Of a DNA stretch of 55,578 nt, positions 44,701 through 55,040 are shown piece after piece. Under the pieces are notes generated by a model, which was given only the letters and a program-made list of their open reading frames with translations, had not been told where the DNA came from and did no database searches. Source of the stretch: Tolypocladium sp. Sup5 PDA-1 (lineage: Eukaryota > Ascomycota > Sordariomycetes > Hypocreales > Ophiocordycipitaceae); contig JPHH03000105.1 of the NCBI GenBank assembly GCA_000750105.3, forward strand, positions 1-55,578, in the 5' to 3' direction. Position 1 is the stretch's first letter. Every line of letters begins with the position of its first letter. A program made the translations under genes and the position numbers.

Positions 44701-47700
44701 CCCGTCTGCCTGCAGCAGGGGCGCACCACCAGCAGGAGCAGCACGGAAAACAGCGCAACGGCAGGCGCAGAGGGTCGCCCTCCACTTTCAGGCACACAGC
44801 AGGGACCGACCTCTTGCCGTCAACCTCCAGTCCTCACTCAATGAGACATGTCTTCCAGCGACTCGAGCACACAAGCACGGGCACAGACACCGGCCATCGC
44901 GACGGCCATCTGCGGTTCACCAGAGACAGCCGTCGCCAGCCGCCGGCATTCGCCACGTCGATGTAATCATCCTCGTCGTCCTTGTCGCCCGTCCTCGTCG
45001 CCCGTCCTCGTCGCCCGTCCTCGTCGCCCGTCCTTGTCGCCCGTTGCTGTCTCGCCGTCGCCGCCGTTCTTGATGCAACGGCCCAGGAATGCATGCCACT
45101 TGCAGGCTGCCAAACAAGGCCGACTTGGCAGCGACAGCGCCTGGGGAAGCACGAGGGAGATTGGGGCACCACGACGGCGCACCCCGAGGACGGCCCATTG
45201 GACGCCTCTCTCACTGCAGCCCCGTCGCTCACCACCACCATTTCGCAAAACAGCCTCATTATTCGGCAGCAGCGGGGGGTCGGGCCTCTGCCTGTGAGTG
45301 CCACTGGACCACTGGACCACAGCACCACAGGCTGCAGACCGCAACAGCAACGAGGCTGCTTGCAGGCAGGGGAGGCGCTATCGCGCGGGAGGGTGTGCTG
45401 GGCAGCCGGGATCCGGGACTGCGCGCCCCAATCATGCCGTGCTGTCGGATGCAGGTCTCTGCTTTGGGCCATGGCCCGTGTTCCCCTGGCGCAAGGGCTG
45501 CCCTGTACGAGCACCTACGAGTACGGGCACGGGCGACGTGACCACGTTTGATGGCTTCAGTGCGAGGCGAGATTTGCTCGGTGCTACTGCACGGTAGGCC
45601 TAGCACCGCCGAGACCAGGCAAACGTTCCCGCTGATGACGACGGCTGTGTTTTGGTTCTGCCTCCTCGGTGCCTGGCCTTCGTTGCCACAGGTTCGACAG
45701 GCAGGCACTTTGCAGCGTGCACTGCTTCGTCCCGTCCTTTGCCGCCCGCCTCCTGGCCTGATCAGAGATGCAAGATGGCGCCAATTATCACGCACTGCAA
45801 CACGGCCCCGAGAGAGTTTGAGTGTTTGATCCGCGTAGACCCCACCGCCGGCCAGGCCAAATCTCCGCAGCGTGGTCCAACCAAAACGGCGATCCAGGGT
45901 CCTCTCCTGAATCCTGTCTAACAAGTGTTCTTGTCCCTGCCTGCTGGAGTCTGGAGTCTGGACACGGCCAAACAGCAGTCCCCGGGCAGGGAGACTGCTG
46001 TATGACAAACACGCCGGTGCTTGGCTGCGGCATGGGGCCTACCTGAGGGGCCGGCTAGCGGTTGTGACGGGCTGTGCATGATGGAGCCAGCCACTTACAC
46101 GCGTCAAGAGTGGCGACGATCCTTCTGATGCAGCCTCTGCACAGCTCCGGCCAGCGACCCTCATTGGCCGCCAGTTCCTCTCTGCACGAGTTATCGATAC
46201 GGTGCACTGCGCCAGATTGTGGATAACAATGGCTGGGCACTGGCCGAGGGCGATGCAAACTGCCGACCCGTCCGGCCACTTGTCCCCCCCCCGACGACAC
46301 CGACGTTGTGAAGCCGTCACCGATCTGCAAGCGCAGGCCGGACAGCCTCTACGGAGCACACGGGCCATCGAACGAGTCAAAGGCCACCTCGTGGAATACG
46401 GGGTGGAGAAGCAAGACTGGTGGCGACGGGCAAGACGGAGTCCTGTCCTGTGAGGCAGCATCTGCATCGCATCGCGAAGCCGACCCACGCAGAGCGTCTC
46501 AGAGACAGAACGGGTCTCGCCCTGCCAAACAGCCATGACTTCATGCATTCCGATCCACCCAGCAGCCTGCCAGGCGCTACACACCGGCGCCTGTCCTGGC
46601 TCGTTTGTCGCAGGGTCAGTCGGAGCCATGGTCGCCTGAACTGCCTGGAGCTCTTTGTCCCACCAGGATTCCAGCAAGGGCGAGGCAAGGTTCGCCCGCC
46701 CGTTCCATGCCAGTCAGACCAGCCAGACTCTCAGGTAGAGTCGGGTGCAGAAAGCCACTCCGGGAGCAACAGGTCAGCGTCAGCGGGAAGACCGGGGACT
46801 TGCGTTTCGCCTGGCAAAGTAAGTTTGTTGTGCACAAGGCCTGCCTGCTGGGCGACCTTGTCTCATCCCGTTGGCTACGGACACAGCCAGATGGGTCAAG
46901 CAAGATCCAGGCGGGGCGAATAACAGCAACGCGTAAACAGAAGAAAAATCCACGGCAGTCACGAGACTGTTCGACAACGGCGACGGCGATGTACTAGGGT
47001 GCACGACGGTGCGCGGCACAGTCGAGGCTGTCTTCTGGCGTCAGCCAACATGAATGAGCAAAGACACACGGACGACAGGCGGCAGCTCGCACCGCACAGC
47101 ACAGCACAACGGACCACCACCAACAACCACCGACTGACTGGCGCCCCATCCTGCTGCCATGGATCATCCGTGACTGACTGGACTGAGCCAAGGGCCGGGG
47201 CTGGAATCGCCTGGATGGCTGGCCTCGCTCAGTGGCGTGGGCCCCATGCCTGTCGTTAGTGCACAACGCAAAGGGCCGGGCGCCTCTGGGCCCATGACAC
47301 ACAGAGGACCACTTTATCTGGTGTGTGTCAGACTCTTCTTGCAAACTCGCCTCTCGAATATTGCTCAGCGTCACCACACGATACGGATCCCTGCCTCGCT
47401 AGTCGACCCATCCATCCCCCCCTTGGGGCGGGCGAACCTTACGGCGGAGTGTTAAGAATAGCTGCTGCACTAGCCCGGCTCTGGCAGTGGATGGATGGAC
47501 GGATGCCCACCCACACACCCTGCCGGCTAAGACAAGATAGCGGTCCATGTCGTTAATCTCTGCAGCCAGGCTTGCCAGGACCGGCCACTTCTCTCATGAG
47601 GCCTGTGGATCCCTGGTGTGGATGCTCAACGCAATCGAAGCCCGAGGCGCCGGAGTACGTACCACTACCCGCCTCACTGTGGACCCCAGCGGCCTCGTTA

Positions 47701-48141
47701 TCAAGCTCATCCTGCCCGCCTCAGTCCGAGCCTCGCGACTTACACGAAACCACCCATCACCACTTCACGACGTTCCTTCAACCTCTTCCCACCAGTCGTC
47801 CGCCCTCTTCGGACCCCTCAAGTCGCCCTGGATCGCCCGCAACTCTTCAGCCTAGCGACCATATCCTTCTCCCACCAGCGACTTGCCGTTTGCCTCTGCC
47901 CCTTGACCCGTTGATTCGGCTGTCAAGGAACTTGTTGCGACTTTGGCCATATACAGGAGCTCCGACCCGCCTTTTTAATTTTTGGAACAGGATTCCTTCT
48001 ACTCCGTGGACATAATTCGACGCGTGCTGCCAGAGTTTCCTTCTCTCTCCATCTTGTCTCGTTTTCCTTTTGGTGTGCTTTGGCCCGTCCACTCCAGAGG
48101 ATCTCTCGACCCCATTCGGAAGCAACGCTCCGCCGCATAAC
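41784..48141. other. 6.4-kb region without a convincing gene
   Basis: GC-rich sequence with many overlapping ORFs in all frames (for example 42543-43214 minus, 44423-45073 plus, 44834-45514 minus, 45259-46008 minus, 46039-46677 minus). None shows a domain, signal peptide or splice structure. It contains the 13-bp minisatellite at 44985 and a TACGGAGTA box at 44042. From about 47700 to 48141 it is pyrimidine-rich and must hold the leader of the Ran1-like kinase. Long leaders or upstream non-coding transcripts are possible. Confidence 0.45.
44985..45049. repeat. 13-bp minisatellite, five copies
   Basis: Three perfect copies of gtcgcccgtcctc (44985, 44998, 45011) are followed by two diverged copies (45024, 45037). 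The unit length is not a multiple of three, which argues against a coding role. Confidence 0.85.
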
Positions 48142-49753
48142 ATGCAGCACCATGCCCCGTACGGATATCCGACTCCTCCCGCCTCGCCCGCCTACGACAA
48201 CGTCAAGTGCAACATCCAACCGGTGTTTGCAGTACGGCCCTTCCACCAGGCAAGATGCATCCCGCTCGCTCCTGAGGAGAGACTAGGCAGGCTGCTCGAG
48301 GGAAAGCTCCAGTTGGCCGATATCCTGGGAACCGGCGCCTACGGCGTCGTCTACTCGGCCATCGACATCAAGACGGGCGTCCGCTACGCCGTCAAGTGCC
48401 TCAGCAAGTTCAATGCCGATGGAACTCCCCTGGAGCGCCGACAAGTCGCCTACCAACAACGGGAGATTAGGCTCCACTACCTGGCATCCGCGCACCCCAA
48501 CGTCGTGTCGATGCTCAAGATCGTGGATGACCCTGACTGCATCTATGTCATCCTGGAGTACTGTCCCGAGGGCGACCTGTTCCTGAACATAACGGAGCTT
48601 GGCCAGTATGTCGGCAAGGACGAACTGTCCCGCAAGGTATTTCTCCAGATCCTGGATGCCGTGGAACATTGCCATAAGCTCGGGATCTACCACCGGGATC
48701 TCAAGCCGGAGAACATCTTGGTTACGGACAATGGAGAGACCGTGAAGCTTGCAGACTTTGGCCTTGCCACGTCAGACGACCGATCCGAGGATTACGGATG
48801 CGGTTCCACCTTTTACATGAGTCCAGGTATATTTTGCCCAGTTCACATTTTCTCTTTCTCATCCACCCCCTCAAGCCTGATGGGAAACTAACGGTGTCTC
48901 TTTCTTTCCCCCAACAGAGTGTCTGGACCCCTCTACAAGGAAGCCGTACTACATGTGCGCACCTAATGACGTCTGGTCCCTGGGAGTCATCCTCGTCAAC
49001 CTGACCTGTGGACGCAACCCGTGGAAGCAGGCTTCCTTCCAGGACTCTACGTATCGCGCGTATGCGCGGTCCCAGGACTTCCTCAAGACGATCCTCCCAC
49101 TGACGGACGATCTGAACACCATTCTTGGACGGATCTTCCACCCCAACCCCGATCACAGGATCACCCTCCCGGAGCTCCGGAACAGGATCATGGCCTGCCC
49201 CAAGTTCACCGTGCCCTCAATGGCAGCGGTGCCCATGCAGACGCCACCCTCCACACCACCACACATTACCGAATACGTTACCAACGAGGAGGCGATTGTC
49301 GACGACTACGAATACGACTCGCCTCTCTCCCCAGCCTCGACAGCGTCGGACGACGGTTCGCTCACCTCGAGCGCATCCACGATTGACGACTTGGACGATG
49401 ACTTCATCCAGGAGCAGCAGGACATGCCGCAGGACTACGTTCCCCACACGTATGAGCCTGATGAGCCCATGGACCACCACCCTGTGTACCACGGCCAGGA
49501 GTTTGTACCTCAACATTACACGGGCCCAGTGCCGGGACCTGTACCCATACAGGTACCACAGCCCATGGTCTGCCAACAGGTACCGCCGGTGCAGATGCGT
49601 GCCCCGGTGCCCGTACATGCTCCATGCCAGCCACGATCGTTTTTCCCTTTGTGGGAAATGGTCAAATACGTTCAACAGGCGCCCATGATGCAGCATCCAG
49701 CTGCCTTCCACCAACAGGTCCCCTTCCTGCCTTCGTTCCAAGGCTGCTACTAG
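48142..49753 (+). CDS. Ran1/Sks1-like serine/threonine kinase
   Basis: Exons 48142-48826 and 48918-49753, with a 91-bp intron (GTATAT donor, CAG acceptor), give 506 residues from the ATG that starts MQHHAPYGYPTPPASPAY. The kinase domain starts near residue 55: ILGTGAYGVVYSA glycine loop, AVKCLSK (Lys85), ILEYCPEGDLF hinge, catalytic YHRDLKPENIL (His184, Asp186), ADFGLATSD (Asp205), then CGSTFYMSPECL across the splice site. This form of the subdomain VIII region and the NPWKQAS segment fit the fungal Ran1/Sks1/Vhs1 group, which represses meiosis or responds to glucose and nutrients. The C-terminal 200 residues are disordered: acidic, then Pro/Gln/Val-rich. It sits isolated after a long gene-free stretch. 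Confidence 0.9.
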
Positions 49754-52080
49754 AACCCCTCTCTACCTGCACGATGTTGATGTCCGATTGGATGTTTATT
49801 CTGTGAAGAGGTTTTGGTGCCGCAGCCAGGATGGGTTTGAGTCGACCGAGGCTTCTCCAGCCATCCAAGGTCCCTTGCCTTATGGTTGGCTTCTCTGAAC
49901 ATACTATCGCCACGTTCACCTTCGACCCCTACCATGGGGTCGAACCTTTCAAAATACCAATGGGTTTTCACGTCCGGAAAAAAAAAAGCGCCCCTGGAGC
50001 ACCCCAAAAGCTGGACTGAACAAAAGCGGCAAACCCCTTCGATTCATTACCGTGTACCTATTGGACTACTACCGTTCTCCGCTTCACTGTCACTTTTTTG
50101 CTTCAACTTGTTTCTTCTATGTCGTTTACAGCGCGGAGTTTTACTGTGATCAAGGAGATGGGCGAGGATATTTGATTGGAGATCTTACGGGGCCTGACCC
50201 CCGCGGCGCAGACATTGGGATGTGGGGAATCATACAGCTGCTGTGATTGCTGTTCTGCGAGTTTGGGGAAGAAGCGGGAGTTATTTTGTTTGCTGCAACT
50301 GCTGGAATGAGATCGGAAACGGCCGCGAGCGTCACGACACGTCAACATATCTTAATCAGCATTCGCCGGCTGCACCGTGCATCCTCTACGCTGGATGCAG
50401 GGGGAGAAAGAGCCCAGACCTTCACTTGGGAGAAATGGCCAGGAGTGCCAGTGTTGAATTTCTCTGGGATCGATCTTGCTGTTACAATGGGAATGGCAGG
50501 AAAACAGGATGGGAAACTTGGGCGGATGTTTTTTTGCTTTTGAGACAAAGATAGAGCAACACGGGCTCAATAGCCCCCGTCCGCCTGGAAAGACGCAGGC
50601 GGCAGCACACGTTGGCAAGATGGGGAGGATCGCAGACTGGCACGTCCAGCTGGCGAATAACAAACAATACGTTAACACCTCACAATTGTTCTCGAAGACG
50701 TGACATGAAAGAGGGCTGTGTCATGAAAGCATCTGGACTGATGTCTATTTGCGACTTATTGCCGGATGCTAGTCATGATGTTGGCAACTGGCTGTGTCCT
50801 TGACTCTTGGTTAGCTGCTGGAGCTTGCCCCAGGCTGAATTCGAGCGCCCTTATCGGTAGGTAGTAGCAGCCACCCCAACTGCACAGCCGTGGGGAGCCG
50901 GAAGCAGAGTTGCAGATTCGCAAGCCCGCCGGATGATACCCCACGCCTTTCTCCTTCTTTTTTACTTTGGCTAGCATCTGGCTATTTGTTTGGGAGGCGA
51001 GTGGGTGGTGTCGATGGCACTGTGCCGAAAAGAGTTGCTGGCGTTCCAGTAGCGTCGTAGGTGTTGCGCGGGAATGAGGCTTGCGGAGACAAACCCTTTT
51101 TGCCGGCTGCGGATGTCGATGCGATGGAGGATGGGGGACGGACGATGAGAGGTGAGGTTGAGCCGGAGCGGGGCTCCACCTACATAGACGGCGACGCTGC
51201 TGGAGCGTGCTGCCGAGATTGGGCTTTGGTTTGCTGGAGGAGAGGTGGGTGATGGGCTCGGCGCGGTGATAGGGCCGCGGGAGGGCGGCCGTTCGTGTTG
51301 GGTCTGTGGGTGGTTGAAGTGCGTGCGTTAGCGGGATGGCATTGTGTGAGTGTCTGCGAGTGCTGATGGGGTATTCAGCGTGAGGAGTTGCAAGCGGGTT
51401 TGTCGAATCAGGGGGTGACAGGCAGCTGGCGATGATTGGGGGCGCCGGAAGAGAGGGAGGGTTGCGTGGAATGTGGGTGAGCGGGAGGAGCTTGTTGGTT
51501 GGCGATGCTGGGTGGAGGGACGTGGTGGTGAGATGTGACGCCGCGCCGTGCACCGCATGGAGAGAAGAAGATGGAAAGATGGAAGGTGGACGGCATGGAC
51601 GGCGTTGGCTGGGTTTGGTCTGGTCCCCCCCCCCCTTGGCTCCATGGAGTATGCAAGCCCGTGATGCCGTGGGAGGTGAGGCTGCAGAACGACACGTCGG
51701 CAGAGGCACGGCGGTCCATGTCACAGGACGCACGGCAGTCCATAGGTCGCTCCAGTCCGGGCGGACTGCGAGGGCGCATATTGTTCTCTCTGGACGGGCG
51801 TCACACGCGTCGATGCGTGCATGCGCGGTGCTGCACGGCGTGCGGTCTGGTCGTTGTCTGCATCGTTGATTTGGTGCTGGGCTCGTGGCGTCTGCCGCCA
51901 TCGCGAAGGGGACGCATGCACTCGCCGCGTCGGTAGTTGCGTGTTTGCAAACTCACTCACTCACTTACAGTACGAGTACTCGGCCGCTCACTCGCTCGGC
52001 TCACAGCCAGTCAGTCCTCTCGGCCTTCTCACCGCCCATCTACAGGAACCGTCCGCGGTGTTACGGTGGCATCGAACCAG

Positions 52081-52326
52081 ACGCGGGCGGCCGTGCGTGC
52101 CCTCGGACCCGGACGCAACGCATAGCATAGCATAGCATCGGTCAGCCTTGCAGGGGGGCGAAGAAGGAATCATAGACACCCGGGACATGACGAGCGATTG
52201 CCGCGTGGGGGGGCTCGGACCTTGCGCGATGGTGGCTAACGGATTACGGTTAACGGTTTCGGGTGCTGCCATCCATTCGCTTGCTTTATTTCCTTGTCTT
52301 GCTACTTTTTTTGTTTCGGCAGAGGC
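52081..52326. repeat. Dispersed duplicated non-coding segment, copy A
   Basis: Shares with copy B a near-perfect 34-base block (cggccgtgcgtgccctcgga and following), the next gtcagccttgca..ggggcgaag, and after a gap the gggtgctgccat...cgctt...tttcggcaga stretch. Copy A has about 85 bases more in the middle. Confidence 0.75.
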
Positions 52327-53149
52327 AAGAGGCATGACGGTTTGTTTCACGTGGGCTTCCGGGTTTCTCGCTCACCGCTTCGTTTGCGTGGATGCATGGC
52401 CGAGGCCCTTGCAAGTTGTATCGGGGGTTGGCGGGTCGGGAGCGTATGCATGGCCGTGGTGCATTGGTGATTGGTCTCATAGCTTTGCTCCCTGCAGTAG
52501 CAGCAAGGTCGTAGTGTGGCATGCACCAAGTTTATGGAGTAGCAGCAGGAGCATGTGGTCGTGATGCAGCATGCCACGCTGCTGGCCTGTCTCTGTCTCC
52601 CTTCAGAGTCCAGGGAAGCTGGCTCTCTCAACGTCGTTCGTGCAGGACCCAGGGTGAGCTGCAATGCATACAGATAGCTGAGGTAAGCCGCTACGTCTGT
52701 TTCGCGACCCTTGGAGATCCATCTCGTCGTCTTTCAGCAGCTGCCTTAACATCTACGAAAGTAGAGACTATATGATACAATTAAAAAGAAAGCAAAGACG
52801 TAAATGTAAAAAGATAATAAAGCGAGACGCAACTAATACAAAAAAAAGACTATGAGTAAAAGGGGGCTTATAGCGAAGCCGTATCTCGTACTTTATTTCC
52901 ACTCACAACATCACCAGGACGAGACAAAGTGGCGCGATATAGACTTCGGGAGCTGTTGCGGAGGAGAATCAGGGCATGAGGCGGTCCACTAAACAAGGGC
53001 AGGCTGGATGCGGAAGACAGACTCTTCGTTGGAATGGAACCTAACTAGTTGCGCGCTGAGTTTAACAGCGACTCCTGCGCTGCCGGCAGCCGGACGGGTC
53101 AGACAGACGACGGGGCCGGCAAATGTGGACCCGCATCGGGGATACGGGG

Positions 53150-53310
53150 CAAACGGCGGCCGTGCGTGCCCTCGGACCCGGACGCAACGCACGTCATGAG
53201 CTCAGTCAAGTCAGCCTTGCAAGGGGCGAAGGGCTGTTGATGGTTTATTGACGGATTTGGGTGCTGCCATTCTCTCGCTTGGCTTCTTTGTCGTTGCTTT
53301 TGGTTTCGGC
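53150..53310. repeat. Dispersed duplicated non-coding segment, copy B
   Basis: Same order and orientation of three matching blocks as in 52081-52326, about 1 kb apart. It could be the end of an unrecognised, decayed element or a local duplication. Confidence 0.75.
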
Positions 53311-53660
53311 AGACGCAGCGAGCAGCCGACTACCGCATAGGTATGTTTGTGGCACTCACCCGCCCACCCGCCGCTCCGCCGCTCCGCGCCGCTCCCTGTG
53401 CCCGGGTTCCGAGCCCCGATCGGGTCAACATGGAGCCCCTGCAGCGCGATACTGCCACCAAAGCATGGAAAACGTTGCGATTCGTGGAGCGCATGGGCTC
53501 GGCTCGACCGACCGACTGAGCAGTGCCCGGTCGAGCGCGAGGCGGACCGCCGTGCGACAGATTGTAATGCTGTGCGCCTGCGGATGACGCGACGCAGGAG
53601 GTTGGGCTTACCCCCAAGTGAGCGCGGGTTCCGGGCCCCGGCTAAGAGTAGGGCTCGCCG

Positions 53661-53696
53661 CAAATGGTGCCGCAAATGGTGCCGCAAATGGTGCCG
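53661..53696. repeat. 12-bp minisatellite, three copies
   Basis: Three perfect copies of caaatggtgccg followed by a partial copy (caat). Confidence 0.9.
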
Positions 53697-53939
53697 CAAT
53701 ATACAATCTATCCATGATGCGTGCGAGGGTTCGCAAAGCTCAGAGAAATAAGTCCGTAAAATTCATTAAAATACCGACAGGATGACTAGTTTGCCGACAG
53801 CACGGCTCTCGCCAGGCCCCCCATTGCCTCCCACAACGGTTGTGGAATACCTGTGTCGATCCTGCTGTGCGTACGGCAAAAGAAGCAACTATTGATTATA
53901 ATGCTGTCTTGTCATGCTGATATGCGACTTGGACCACAG

Positions 53940-54797
53940 TCAAAGGACGCTCAATACTTCGTTGGCCGCGCGAATCCCAGACCGCACAGCTCCCTCCATG
54001 TACCCGCTCCAGACCGAAGACGTTTCCGTTCCCGCCCAGTGCACTCGATCGACCGGCTTGCGGATCCAATGGCCCATACTCGTCCAAGTCCCTGGGGTTG
54101 GCGCCGCGATGGGACATCCCGTCGACCACTTCTCCTGCATCATGGTATGCATCGTCAGTTTCACGGGGCTGGCGGCCTCTTTGCCGTAACTTGCCTCCAG
54201 CTCGTTCAACAGAATCCGCCTTCGCTGTTCCTCGTCCATGTCAAGGAATTTCATAGCCTTGGACGCAGCGATGAACGCAACCAGCATCCCATACCGGCTG
54301 TCGTGGGGAGACACATCGTTGATGAGCCCCATGTATCCGTCTGGGCAGACGGCCTCGCCGCGAAGGCCGTTGGCGCGCCAGAAAGGCGAATCATACATGG
54401 CGACGATTTTCCAGTACTGGCCCGTCGGCATGTTCTCGAGGAGCTTCGCCTTCTGCGGAGGCAGCGCGGGAGTGAACTGCACCTGCAGGACGTGGTGCGG
54501 CGGTACCGCGACGATGACCCGTGCAGCCTGGTAGGTGGCCTTGGCTGTCGTGACCAGGACGCGGCCCCCTTTCTGCTGATGGAGCTGAAGAACAGGCTCT
54601 TCGAGGTGAACTGCATTGCCGAGCTGCCTCGCCAGCGAGTTGGCGACGGCCTGGCCCCCGCCCACGACGAGTTCCTTCTGCGCGCCTCGGTCGATGGTGC
54701 CCAGCACGGTGAAGCTGACGCCGGACTTGCAGTACCACAGCGCGTGCAGCAGGCTGATCTGCGAGGTGCCGAAGCCCCAAAACAGCTCAAAAGCCAT
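53940..54797 (-). pseudogene. Flavin monoamine oxidase, 5'-truncated
   Basis: The frame is open from about 54869, with the first ATG of conserved sequence at 54797, giving about 285 residues. It matches the C-terminal half of flavin amine oxidases: FGTSQISLLHALWY, the GGGQAVANSLA segment, VIVAVPPHHVLQVQF, then the substrate domain. The terminal FAD-binding motif VHWAGTETSSVWSGYMEGAVRSG is intact. The N-terminal Rossmann GxGxxG dinucleotide motif and about 200 residues that should precede it are absent; upstream DNA (54870-55040) is AT-rich and unlike coding DNA. Homology starts abruptly near RDVLRMAFELFWG. Without the N-terminal FAD domain it cannot be a working oxidase, so this is probably a truncated relic. 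Confidence 0.7.
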
Positions 54798-54869
54798 GCG
54801 TAAGACGTCCCTCGCGCCTCTGGTCGGACCTCCTCTATTGCTACATCTATGTATTCGCCCCGAGCTCAT

Positions 54870-55040
54870 ATGCGTACTTGAGACGGTGGCATAAGTTTAC
54901 CCGACAATATAGTATAAGGAGAAGACGCCATTAAAGCTCGAGGCAAACTAATCATAACAAGTGAATAGAGTCTACTGTATTGCCAGGCCAGGCCAAATAG
55001 TGTTAACTTAGTTCAAACCTCATAGTCGCATAGCATTCCG
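54870..55040. other. AT-rich junction
   Basis: A short AT-rich stretch (ataatatagtataagg-like sequence) that separates the truncated amine oxidase from the repeat gene. It may mark the breakpoint that removed the amine oxidase 5' end. No coding signal. Confidence 0.4.

Larger units (their letters stand above)
49754..53939. other. 4.2-kb gene-poor region
   Basis: No supported gene. It begins with the 3' flank of the kinase. The longest ORF (50756-51901 minus, 381 codons) is a His/Pro/Ser/Thr/Arg-rich chance-type ORF without domain or splice signals. An AT-rich patch lies at 52760-52870. Repeats: a (GCATA)n stretch at 52120-52137, a diverged duplicated block (52081-52326 and 53150-53310) and a 12-bp minisatellite at 53661. 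Confidence 0.45.

Noticed and set aside
44423..46008. Cluster of long overlapping ORFs on both strands
   Set aside because: Several frames are open at once, there is no domain or signal peptide, and the 13-bp repeat is not a multiple of three.
50756..51901. 381-codon minus-strand ORF
   Set aside because: His/Pro/Ser/Thr-rich low complexity, overlapped by ORFs in other frames, no splice or domain features; a chance ORF in GC-rich DNA.
53853..54803. 316-codon plus-strand ORF
   Set aside because: Antisense shadow of the amine oxidase relic.
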